Shown here: one piece after another, positions 9,501 through 16,873 of the stretch | Position numbering within the stretch: position 1 is the stretch's first letter | Layout: each line of letters opens with the position of its first letter | Source of the DNA: JABFXC01 sp045804265 | GTDB taxonomy: Bacteria > Gemmatimonadota > Gemmatimonadetes > Gemmatimonadales > Gemmatimonadaceae | Reading direction: 5' to 3' | Length of the DNA: 64,000 bases | Assembly: GCA_045804265.1 (NCBI GenBank) | Contig: JBJMNK010000001.1 | Location: forward strand, 9,483-73,482 | The notes under the pieces: generated by a model | Database searches by the model: none | What the model saw: the letters and a program-made list of their open reading frames with translations, nothing else | What the model was told of the DNA's origin: nothing | Program-made: the position numbers and the translations under genes

Positions 9501-9789
9501 CCGCCTCGGTGACGCGCGCCGCGCGGTCACGTACCTGGACGTCCTCGATCCGGTTCGGCTCAGTCGCGCGTCGGTCGTCGACCCGAGCCTCGCGCTTTAC
9601 GCGCGCAGCATCCTCGCCAGCGGCGTGCTGTACGAGAAGATCGGCGACAAGGCAAGAGCGGTTGCCGCCTACCAGCGCTTCCTCGACATGTGGCGCGACG
9701 CCGACCCCGCGCTCGACCCGCAGCGGCGCCTCGCCCGCGACGGGCTGGCGCGGTTAGGCGGAGAGGTCCCCACCGAGCCGACGCGTTAG
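6592..9789 (+). CDS. large membrane Ser/Thr kinase with TolB/FlgO-like and TPR sensor region
   Basis: 1065 residues from the ATG; a GTG 24 bases upstream is an alternative. The kinase domain has PLGAGGMGTVY at 27-37, AIK at 48-50, HRDVKPDN from 142, DFG from 163 and a SPEQ activation segment. A transmembrane helix lies at about 307-328. The periplasmic part starts with a domain resembling the TolB-N / FlgO fold (VTPFVNVRNDP... MGQIDATRDSLLVNATVYD) and continues with more than 500 residues of helical TPR-like repeats. This architecture is common in Gemmatimonadota. The gene ends in a TAG formed by the CGTTAGGC octamer, and a GGTTAGGC lies just before it. Confidence 0.9.
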   Translation: MTHPEHGGLPDDLLRALAGHYEIERPLGAGGMGTVYLARDRTLDRLVAIKVVAPELTTSSVIRERFLQEARTIARLRHPNIVDVHSAGEAGGLLYFVMEYVPGESLRDRMDRDQRVDGPEALTILRDLARALAYAHERGIVHRDVKPDNILLDRESGCSMLTDFGVARALSSDDERLTRTGFVLGSPRYMSPEQAAGDRELDGKSDVYSLALVGYEMFAGGPAVSGTGAQAIILQQLTQSPAPLDTRSETVPPVISDLIGRALSKDPAERPAAAEMAAVIDDVITGERVAATPTLSGARRRRPRSRGAIAAAAIGAVLLVALGGALVARGRDSTPDGIDPRRSYLVTPFVNVRNDPQVDWLREGSVNMLTLDFAQWKDLEVVDYEHTLDLLRDADIAEGARVGLEDARRLARRAGVWSVVMGQIDATRDSLLVNATVYDVATGKRVEDAHASAAPGTDPRPLYDALARDLLNIVGAPTASLNLSASTTQSVEAYRAYLAGARALNAWRLPEADSLLARASAIDTTFALAFYKRALTLGWRGSADTAQFAAVRHATEHADRLPVRERSLLFAYSDLVRSLHPGPDIPPARLDTLFRSAQQKYESIVARTPNDAEAWYGLGDSYYHHRSSDQRLTVRNWSQAWRAFNRTLALDSSFHLAYSHKLDIEREASRLGSGLLLAGDSLVLLDSTALLSIGNARMNQLRASAKALAVRDAHGWVAADASPQAYQALVNAFIDAGFVDSAAIAVADAQRRPVSRSPVLPYILAAAQANSDPHLALRTLRQAMIDFPAESIAVFDGNDRFWYVLSAGDAALASGSVTDLHKVVGVATKVSPKMPGRPDIPSSLAVGAWVADAELALGLPTAATRARADSAIRYLDRMQGPEGETFRAAAQSLPYVAYLATHDTSYVATLRRWSKFAGTLPEIDALAALDRGDRETAARATRLFPSPDSMRAVSALFNTMRWVARAEALDRLGDARRAVTYLDVLDPVRLSRASVVDPSLALYARSILASGVLYEKIGDKARAVAAYQRFLDMWRDADPALDPQRRLARDGLARLGGEVPTEPTR

Positions 9790-9817
9790 GCGGGCGGGCG
9801 CCCGCGTTCGTGTCGAG

Positions 9818-10765
9818 CTAGATCACGTCGAAGGTGAAGGTGTACGTCTCGCGCGCGGAGACCGGACAGCCCCCCGCGGTCGCCGGCTTGAAGTGGTAGC
9901 GCTCCAGCGAGTTGACCACCGCCTTTGCGTAGTCGGCCGTCATCGCGTTGGCGAGGCGGAGGGTGCCGGGCACGACGACGCCATCGACGCCAACGACGAA
10001 TTCGACGTTGACGAAGCCATCCTGCCGCGCGCCGAGCTCGCGCAGCGGAAATACGGGATCGGGTCCCCGCTTGGTGATTTCGAGCGCGGACGTAAGCTGC
10101 ACCATCGGGATCCGCAGCATGCGAATGGGCAGGCTCATCGCGTTGCCGCGGTTCTTGATCTTCGGCTCGTTCGAATACGGCATCGGGATGGGCGCCTCGG
10201 ATTCCGGGCGCTTGTAGTCGACGGCCTTTTCGTGGAATTCCGGCAGCGGGACGGTGCGCAGCTCGATGAACACGTAGCCTCCGTGATCATGCGCGGCGTC
10301 TTGGTAGGCCATGAATGCGCCGTCGTCCGCGGCCTTCGTCACGGCGGCCACCAGCGCTGCATCGAGCTCGGGAACGAGCGTCGTCTGCGTGAGGCCGACG
10401 TGCTTCACCTTGCCGTTGCGCTGGATGTCGACGAACGCCTCGCCCATGAAGCCTTGTGTCCCGGCAACCGACTGCTCCGCCGCGCCACCGGCGGGATGGT
10501 ACCATTGCGTTATGACGGGCGGCAGCGCGAGCGGCTTGGGGAGCACCAGGTCGTCGTTGACGACGGACAGCGCCGTCAGCGCGAGCGTCGAATCCACGGG
10601 CTTGATCCCGTAGCCCGGGTCGATCGCCAGGCGAAGCGTATCGAGCGAGTAGCTGTTCGGGATTTCGATGAGCGGCGCGGGGCACTTTGCCGGTGACTGC
10701 GCCGAGGCGGTCGTCACGGCTAGCGCAACGAGGACGACGGCGAGGCTGTGCGACGGGCGGGGCAT
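9818..10765 (-). CDS. secreted protein with TonB C-terminal-like domain
   Basis: 315 residues with a classical signal peptide ending in TTASAQS. The C-terminal 90 residues (PLRELGARQDGFVNVEFVV..., then YHFKPATAGGCPV) match the TonB C-terminal alpha/beta fold, including the typical conserved R/F..P block near the end. A related, more degenerate copy of that fold may lie near residues 90-160 (GFMGEAFVDIQRNGKVKHV). It lacks the membrane anchor and Pro-rich spacer of a true TonB, so it is probably a periplasmic TonB-like partner or a stand-alone binding protein. It lies immediately downstream of the PQQ dehydrogenase on the same strand. Confidence 0.75.
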   Translation of the reverse strand: MPRPSHSLAVVLVALAVTTASAQSPAKCPAPLIEIPNSYSLDTLRLAIDPGYGIKPVDSTLALTALSVVNDDLVLPKPLALPPVITQWYHPAGGAAEQSVAGTQGFMGEAFVDIQRNGKVKHVGLTQTTLVPELDAALVAAVTKAADDGAFMAYQDAAHDHGGYVFIELRTVPLPEFHEKAVDYKRPESEAPIPMPYSNEPKIKNRGNAMSLPIRMLRIPMVQLTSALEITKRGPDPVFPLRELGARQDGFVNVEFVVGVDGVVVPGTLRLANAMTADYAKAVVNSLERYHFKPATAGGCPVSARETYTFTFDVI

Positions 10766-10867
10766 GGCGACGGGGTGAACGTTTTTACGCCGGAGGTCTC
10801 AGGCGGCGGACCGAAGTTGCGACGCGGTCGCGGTCCTGTCCAGAACGCCGGCGCGCCAGCGAAAGGC

Positions 10868-12907
10868 CTAACGCGCCGAAGGAAGGGCGAAGACCACGAG
10901 CTCGTCGCCCTTCCCGAAGATGGCTCCGTCGCCGCCGGCAGCGATCGCAACGTACTGCCGCCCGTTCACCATGTAGGTCATCGGCGTCGCCTTTCCGCCT
11001 GCCGGGAGCAGCGCCTGCCAGAGCTCGTGGCCGTTCTCGACGTCGAATGCGCGCACCCGCTGGTCGAGAGTCGCACCGATGAACACGAGACCACCAGCGG
11101 TTACGATCGCTCCGCCGAGGTTCGGTGAGCCAAGCGCGGCCAGTGCCGCGGCGCCGGCGTCCGCGCCGATCGACGTCAGCCCCGACCGCGCCTGCGCACC
11201 GATCGCGGACTGCACCGCCGGCAGCGGCTTCGGCGGGCGCGGGGTGCCTAACGGTACACGCCAGGCGATTGCGCCGGTCGCCATGCTCACCGCGACCAGT
11301 GACCCGAACGGCGGGCGGGTACAGGGGACGCCCTTCGGCGAGAGCACGATACGGCGGCGCATCATGAATGGCGTACCGCGCATCTCGGCGTACTCCCAGC
11401 CCGGCTCGGACATCGAGTGCTCCACGGCGCGGGGCAGCAGCTGCACCTGTGCCGCTACCTCGTTCACGGGCACGATGACGAGCTGTCGCGCACGATCGAA
11501 CGCCAATCCACCCCAGTGCGCGCCGCCGATGTTCGAGGGGACCACCAGCGTGCCCTCGACGCTCGGCGGCGTGAAGATCCCTTCGTTTCGCAGCGAGGCG
11601 ATCGTCGCGCGACAAGCGGCGCGATCGGCGCTATCGGCGCCGAACACGTCGTCCGCCGTCAGGCGATGAGGGCTGAGCGGTGCGATGCTCGAGAATGGCT
11701 GCGTCGGCGATGCGGTCTCGCCGTCGACGGCGCTGCGCGGGACGGCGCGCTCCTCGACCGGAAAGATCGGCACGCCCGTGTCGCGGTCGAGCACGTACAG
11801 CATTCCGGTCTTCGTCGCCTGCATCACGACCGGGACGTCGCGACCCCCGCGCCTGATGGTAGTGAGGAGTGGCGGCGCGGCGTTGTCGTAATCCCACAGG
11901 TCGTGATGCACCGTCTGGAACGACCATGCGACCTTTCCCGTCGCTGCATGCAGCGCAACGATCGAGTTGGCGTAGCGGTTGTCGCCCAGTCGCAGCCCGC
12001 CGTAGTAGTCCGGACTCGGGCTGCTGGTCGGTACGTACACCATGTCGCGGCTGGAATCGGCGGCGATCACGCTCCACGCGTTCGCCGCACCGGTGTGATG
12101 CGCCCCGGCACCGTTCCAGGTTGCGTACGCGGCGTCAGTCGAGTCCTGCGGCACCGGATCCCAGCTCCAGCGGAACGCGCCGCTGCGCGCGTCGTAGGCG
12201 CGAACCTCGCCGCTGGCGGCGTCGGTGCGGTTGTTGTCAGCCACCGCCGAGCCGACGACGAGCGTCCCGTTCACGACCGCTGGCGGGGAGGTGACCTCGT
12301 ACTCCTCGAACTCGAATGGCTTGTTTCGCAACCCGCGGCGCAGGTCGATGCTGCCGCCGTCGCCGAAGGATGGGCAGCCGCTGCCGGTGGCCGCGTCGAG
12401 CGCGATCAGGCGGCCGTCGATGGTGGCGATGAAGATCCGCGCCGCACAGTGACTCCCGCGCCGCGCCGCGGGATCGACCCAGTAGGACACGCCGCGGTTG
12501 GCGAAATCCCCGAAGCTGACCCGTGGCACGCCGGGGTTGAAGCGCCAGCGCTCGGCGCCGGTCGCGGCGTCGAGGGCGAAGACCCTGCCTAACGCGCTGC
12601 TGAGGTAGAGCGTCCCATTGACGACCAGCGGCGTCGACTCGAATGACGTTCGCCGCCCCGTCTCGTAGCCCGCGCCGGCCTCGCCGGTCCTGAACCGCCA
12701 GGCGACCGCCAGCCGCGCCACGTTGGCCCGGTCGATCTGCGCCAGTGGCGAGAAGCGCTCGCCGCCCCGGTCGCGGCCGTAGGCCGGCCAGTCGTTGTCC
12801 GGGAGCGGCGCGCCTGCCGGTATGGCCCGGTGCGCGGCGCATGCCGGTACCACGACCGTCAGGCCTAACGCAATGACGACGGCGAGGACGCGCCGGGCGA
12901 CCGGCAT
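10868..12907 (-). CDS. PQQ-dependent (quinoprotein glucose dehydrogenase-type) dehydrogenase
   Basis: 679 residues as an exported lipoprotein-like protein (signal ending VVVPAC). The mature part begins DNDWPAYGRDRGGERFSPL and repeats beta-propeller W-type motifs (VFALDAATGAERWRF, IVALHAATGKVAWSF), the eight-bladed PQQ fold. The C terminus TYMVNGRQYVAIAAGGDG is typical of the Gcd/membrane glucose dehydrogenase branch, but the five-helix membrane anchor of Gcd is absent. It would oxidise a sugar or alcohol in the periplasm and pass electrons to quinone. A start 51 bases upstream is possible. It ends in a TAG within the octamer. It sits downstream of the histidine kinase and SusCD genes. Confidence 0.88.
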   Translation of the reverse strand: MPVARRVLAVVIALGLTVVVPACAAHRAIPAGAPLPDNDWPAYGRDRGGERFSPLAQIDRANVARLAVAWRFRTGEAGAGYETGRRTSFESTPLVVNGTLYLSSALGRVFALDAATGAERWRFNPGVPRVSFGDFANRGVSYWVDPAARRGSHCAARIFIATIDGRLIALDAATGSGCPSFGDGGSIDLRRGLRNKPFEFEEYEVTSPPAVVNGTLVVGSAVADNNRTDAASGEVRAYDARSGAFRWSWDPVPQDSTDAAYATWNGAGAHHTGAANAWSVIAADSSRDMVYVPTSSPSPDYYGGLRLGDNRYANSIVALHAATGKVAWSFQTVHHDLWDYDNAAPPLLTTIRRGGRDVPVVMQATKTGMLYVLDRDTGVPIFPVEERAVPRSAVDGETASPTQPFSSIAPLSPHRLTADDVFGADSADRAACRATIASLRNEGIFTPPSVEGTLVVPSNIGGAHWGGLAFDRARQLVIVPVNEVAAQVQLLPRAVEHSMSEPGWEYAEMRGTPFMMRRRIVLSPKGVPCTRPPFGSLVAVSMATGAIAWRVPLGTPRPPKPLPAVQSAIGAQARSGLTSIGADAGAAALAALGSPNLGGAIVTAGGLVFIGATLDQRVRAFDVENGHELWQALLPAGGKATPMTYMVNGRQYVAIAAGGDGAIFGKGDELVVFALPSAR

Positions 12908-13025
12908 GGCAGCGGGACGGGCATGGGCAGCAGCTTCGAAGATCGCGGGGCTGGTCATCGAGCCAAGCTACGACATGAACGCCGCCGGAGTGAGTCCGGC
13001 GGCGTTCGCGAGCTGCCTGTTCAGG

Positions 13026-15347
13026 CTACCGCGATGCCCGCTCGTACAACCCGTTGAAGATCGTCTTCCAGCTCGCGCCGGCGTCGGTCGAGACCTCGGC
13101 CCGCTGGCGGACATGAGTCGAATCGATCGGCGTCCAGCTCCAGCGCTCGACGACCTGGAGCTTCGGATCGCGCTGCGACGGACGTGGCGGGGTGAACATC
13201 ACCAGCCGGTCACCGTCGAACGTCCCGCTCATGACGAACACGTAGCCACCGCTGCCGACGTACATCTGGTGCCACTTGCCGTCGTTAGGCACGTAGCCGG
13301 AGAAGCTCTCGCCGATTCCGTGCCCGCCCGCGCCCGCCCAGTGCTCGTGCAGGGCGCACCCCCCGACGTCGCGCGTGACGTGGTTGCTCCCGATCACGTT
13401 TCCCGACGAGTCGCGCACCACCCAGTCGCCGGCCCAGAAGTCGAACTGCCGGAAGCGCGGGCGGGCGCAGATGGTGTCGCTGGCCGCCGCCGCCTGCGAC
13501 GCCGACGCCGCCGGGGCGACACTCACCCCCGTGGCCTGGGCCGCGAGCTGGCCATGGGCGAGCAGCAGCAGCGCGAGCCCGGCCACGACGCCGGCGCCGC
13601 TTCGCAGCATCGGCCCGCGCTGCGGTGCCGGCTCGGCGATCCCGGCCGGGATCTCGACCACGAAGCGGGCCCCGCCTAACGGCGACTCGGTCACCCACGT
13701 CCGGCCGCCCATCGCCGACACCAGCTCGGCGACGACGGAGAGGCCGATGCCGCTACCGGTCGCACGCGTCCGCCCCTCGAGCCGGACGAAGCGCCGCCAG
13801 ACACGCTTGCGGTCGCGCGGCGGAATCCCGGGGCCATCATCATCGACGATGAAGCGGACCGCATCGCCGGCGCGCGCCGCCGAGACCACGGCCTCGCCCC
13901 CGCTCTTCCCGTGCCGGATCGCGTTGTCCACGAGGTTCACCAGCACCTGGAGCACCGCCGCCCGATCGCCGGCAGCGACGAGCCCCGGCTCCGCGGTGGT
14001 CCGCAGCGTCATCCCCGCGGCTGATGCCATCGGCCCGACCGTGCGCGCAAGCTCGACGATCACGCCATCCACTTCGACGGGCGACGCCTCGAGCCGCAGC
14101 TCGTCCCGCGTCGCGCGTGAATAGGTGAGCACATTCTCGATGAGGTATGTCAAGCGACCTGCCTCGTGGACGATGGTGCCGACGGCCGCCGTCTGCTCGC
14201 CGGCGTTGCGGACGAATCCGAGCTGCAGCATCTCCGAGTAGAGCCTGATCTGAGCCAGCGGCGTTCGCAGCTCGTGCGAAACGCTGGCGACGAACGATTC
14301 GCGCAGGTACGCGAGCGCGTATTCGCGCCGCGTCTGCACGATCGCCAACCCGATCAGCACGACGCTGGCGAGGAAGACGAGCAGCGTCGTCACCAGTCGC
14401 GTGTTGTCCCCGGTGCCGCCGGTGACTCGCGCCATCAGCGTCGGGCCGAGCCCGATCTCCACCCTGTATTTGCCGAACGTGTCGTTGGCGTCATAACGCG
14501 CCAGCACCGGAGCGGTGCTGTCCGGGAGCCCGGCGTGAAGGAACTGATCTCCGTCCTTCGCGACCACGTTCACCGAGAACAACTTCTGGTTGTTCGTTCG
14601 CTGGGTGTCGGCCGACGCGAGCAATGGAGTCTGCGCGAGCGCCCGTGCGAACATCTCGTTCGCGACGCGTGGCATGTCCACCTCATAGCCGTTCACCGTC
14701 GCCGGCTTTCCCGCGCTGTCGAACGCGAGGCGGTAGAGCACCGTGTGTGTGCGGCCGTTAACCGGCACCCAGAGCACGGCCAGCTCCCACCAGTTCTGGT
14801 AGCGGTGCATGGCCTCGTCGCGCACCGAGTCGCGGACCGCTGCTGCCGTCGCGGAGTCGAACGGCGCACCGTTCGTGCGCCACGCGTTCGTGCGAAGATC
14901 CCAGTGAAACGTCGTACGGGCCGGCCCGGCGGTACAGATCTGCGGAGCGGCGCAGTCTTTTCCCTTCGCCGGCTCGAGCGCCATCTTCGAGAAGTTTGCC
15001 TGCCGCTCGGGGGTGTCGTATTCGGCGCGGCTCGCCGCCGGAATGAAGTACATCAGGAGGTTGAAGCTCAGCCGCCCTTGCGCACCACGCGACAGGTTCA
15101 CCGCGGCCTCGAGCGCGAGGCTTCGCGCCGCGGCTTGCGCGCGCGCGGCATACGAGCGATGCGCCAGGTAGGACTCGACTGCGAGCACCGCGCTCCCGGC
15201 AAGTACGAGAAGCAGCACGCCGACGTGCAACGCGAGCCGCCAGCGGTCCCACCAGCTGATCACCTTCGGTACGGTCGGACTGCCGCCACCGGTCGCGTTT
15301 GGGTCGGTCGATTCGTTCTTGTTGCGGGATGAAGCGATTGGACGCAT
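13026..15347 (-). CDS. sensor histidine kinase fused to an exported DUF1579-like domain
   Basis: 773 residues. Helices near 42-60 and 318-336 bracket a periplasmic sensor region; the HisKA box is SVSHELRTP with His358, the HATPase has N-box NLVDNAIRHG near 471 and DDDGPGIPP near 502, then GSGIGLSVV. At residue 570, where such kinases normally end, the frame continues through a third hydrophobic segment (585-603) that ends in LAAQA like a signal peptide, then a 160-residue DUF1579-type domain (FDFWAGDWVV, CALHEHWAG). The extra part begins at an in-frame ATG at 13610 without a good ribosome site, so a lost stop between two genes is the alternative to a true fusion. The likely partner regulator is at 20192. 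Confidence 0.85.
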   Translation of the reverse strand: MRPIASSRNKNESTDPNATGGGSPTVPKVISWWDRWRLALHVGVLLLVLAGSAVLAVESYLAHRSYAARAQAAARSLALEAAVNLSRGAQGRLSFNLLMYFIPAASRAEYDTPERQANFSKMALEPAKGKDCAAPQICTAGPARTTFHWDLRTNAWRTNGAPFDSATAAAVRDSVRDEAMHRYQNWWELAVLWVPVNGRTHTVLYRLAFDSAGKPATVNGYEVDMPRVANEMFARALAQTPLLASADTQRTNNQKLFSVNVVAKDGDQFLHAGLPDSTAPVLARYDANDTFGKYRVEIGLGPTLMARVTGGTGDNTRLVTTLLVFLASVVLIGLAIVQTRREYALAYLRESFVASVSHELRTPLAQIRLYSEMLQLGFVRNAGEQTAAVGTIVHEAGRLTYLIENVLTYSRATRDELRLEASPVEVDGVIVELARTVGPMASAAGMTLRTTAEPGLVAAGDRAAVLQVLVNLVDNAIRHGKSGGEAVVSAARAGDAVRFIVDDDGPGIPPRDRKRVWRRFVRLEGRTRATGSGIGLSVVAELVSAMGGRTWVTESPLGGARFVVEIPAGIAEPAPQRGPMLRSGAGVVAGLALLLLAHGQLAAQATGVSVAPAASASQAAAASDTICARPRFRQFDFWAGDWVVRDSSGNVIGSNHVTRDVGGCALHEHWAGAGGHGIGESFSGYVPNDGKWHQMYVGSGGYVFVMSGTFDGDRLVMFTPPRPSQRDPKLQVVERWSWTPIDSTHVRQRAEVSTDAGASWKTIFNGLYERASR

Positions 15348-15419
15348 GCGTCAACTTTGGTGAAATGCAGCGCGCTGGCAACTCCGAGTGCGTCCGCCCA
15401 CGCCAGCTTCGACGGAAGC

Positions 15420-15442
15420 ACCGGCGGCAGCGCGCCGCCGGT
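15420..15442 (-). terminator. GC-rich hairpin after susD-like gene
   Basis: Nine-base-pair arms accggcggc / gccgccggt around a five-base loop lie 16 bases past the end of the SusD-family gene. There is no strong U-tract after it on the minus strand, so it may be a weak or factor-assisted terminator that lets some transcription continue into the histidine kinase gene. Confidence 0.4.
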
Positions 15443-15457
15443 ACCTCACCATCGAGG

Positions 15458-16855
15458 TCACGAGTTCGTGCAGACGATGTTGCCGTTCCTCGCGGTCACT
15501 TCATTGCCCGCGATCGGAAGTGCCTGGTTGAGGGGGTCAGTCGCCCCACCATTCGGCATCCCCGGCTGCGTCACGTACGCATGCGTGAGCAGACCGTAGC
15601 GCCGTAGGAAGCTGAGGTGCTGCCACCCCTCGAAGATCAGTGAGTAGCGATACTCGTAGTTCAGCGCCGCCAGCGCCTCGTCGCGGGTCGTGAACGTCGC
15701 GTATGGCGCGAGCCGGCCCTCGCCGACATGCACCGCGTTGACGTCCGCCGTCGCGCCCGCGAGGTCATTCAGCCCGAGCTTCGCCTCGGCACGGAGCAGG
15801 TAGAGCTCCGCGTTGCGCAGCTGCGCCATCGGCGTGTTGAGCTGGTCGCCCTTCGTGTAGACGTACGACTTCGTGAAGCTGAACCCCTGCGCCTGCTGTA
15901 CCGTCGCGACGTCGTAGACGTTTGCCTTGCGTGCATCGCCGGCCTGGTAACCGTTCACGAAGTTGTCGCTCAGTCCGAGCTTGACGTCGCCGCCGATGGG
16001 ATTCGGGTACGACTCCGGCGCCGCCGAGTTGTAGAGGTAGTACGGCCCCTGGGCGAGGTACGCCGCGTCCGGCGCCGCCGGTGCGCCGGCGAGCGCGATG
16101 TCGAGCGCGGCGAGCGCCGCATTGAACCCAGCCGCACCGGTCGGCGACTGCCGTCCGGTCGCGCGCATGATCTCGACCTTTCCCCTGAGTCCCCGGTTGA
16201 AGCGGATGATCCCCGCCTTCGACGCGTAGTCTCCGTGCAGCGTGTATCCGGCCGCGATGAAGGGGAGCGCGTCCGACGTCCCGGCAGCGGTGAGGTCGGA
16301 GTAGGCGGAGTCGAGGAGCGCCGACACTGCCGCCAGCCCGCTCGGCTTGCAGAGGATCGGTGGAAGCACGGATGGATCCGCCTGCAGGATCGCGAAGCCG
16401 ACCGAATCATGCGTCTCGGCGATGTGGACGTAGTTCAGCCCTTTGACCGTGTTGAGGAAGCCGCGCGTGATCGCCTTGTCGCCACTCGACAGCGCGGTGT
16501 ACGCGGGCTGGTTGTAGATGTCGGTGATCGCGCGCAGCGCGACGTAGCTCAGCCGCCAGTCGGCGCTGCCGATGAACGACGTCGGGTCCGGCGTGGTGAC
16601 GAAGAACTCCTGCGTGAGGCGGTTGTCGTTCGGATCGAGGCGGAGCGCGTCACGCGCCTGGATCGCCCCGAAGGAGAAATAGGTGGTGACCGGAACGCCG
16701 GCCGCGTTGCGCGTCTGGCCTAACGCTCCGGACACCAGCGTCTGCAGCGTCTGCGCCGAGCCGGCGACGACGTTGTCATTGCTGTGCGTCAGCGGGTTGT
16801 CGGCACATCCGGCGACGGCGGCGAGCGCCACGCCGGCTACGATGATTTTTCGCAT
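15458..16855 (-). CDS. SusD/RagB-family outer-membrane lipoprotein
   Basis: 465 residues with a lipoprotein signal (VAAVAGCAD). It contains the helical TPR-like SusD fold: ADWRLSYVALRAITDIYN, SALLDSAYSDLTAAG, LRNAELYLLRAEAKLGLNDLAGATADVNAVH and the C-terminal YEYRYSLIFEGWQHLSFLRRYG block seen in RagB/SusD proteins. It binds glycan or peptide ligands at the cell surface and forms the lid of the SusC transporter encoded 18 bases upstream. Ligand unknown. SusCD pairs are typical of Bacteroidota but also widespread in Gemmatimonadota. Confidence 0.93.
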   Translation of the reverse strand: MRKIIVAGVALAAVAGCADNPLTHSNDNVVAGSAQTLQTLVSGALGQTRNAAGVPVTTYFSFGAIQARDALRLDPNDNRLTQEFFVTTPDPTSFIGSADWRLSYVALRAITDIYNQPAYTALSSGDKAITRGFLNTVKGLNYVHIAETHDSVGFAILQADPSVLPPILCKPSGLAAVSALLDSAYSDLTAAGTSDALPFIAAGYTLHGDYASKAGIIRFNRGLRGKVEIMRATGRQSPTGAAGFNAALAALDIALAGAPAAPDAAYLAQGPYYLYNSAAPESYPNPIGGDVKLGLSDNFVNGYQAGDARKANVYDVATVQQAQGFSFTKSYVYTKGDQLNTPMAQLRNAELYLLRAEAKLGLNDLAGATADVNAVHVGEGRLAPYATFTTRDEALAALNYEYRYSLIFEGWQHLSFLRRYGLLTHAYVTQPGMPNGGATDPLNQALPIAGNEVTARNGNIVCTNS

Positions 16856-16873
16856 GGGTTGGCTGCTCGCCCG

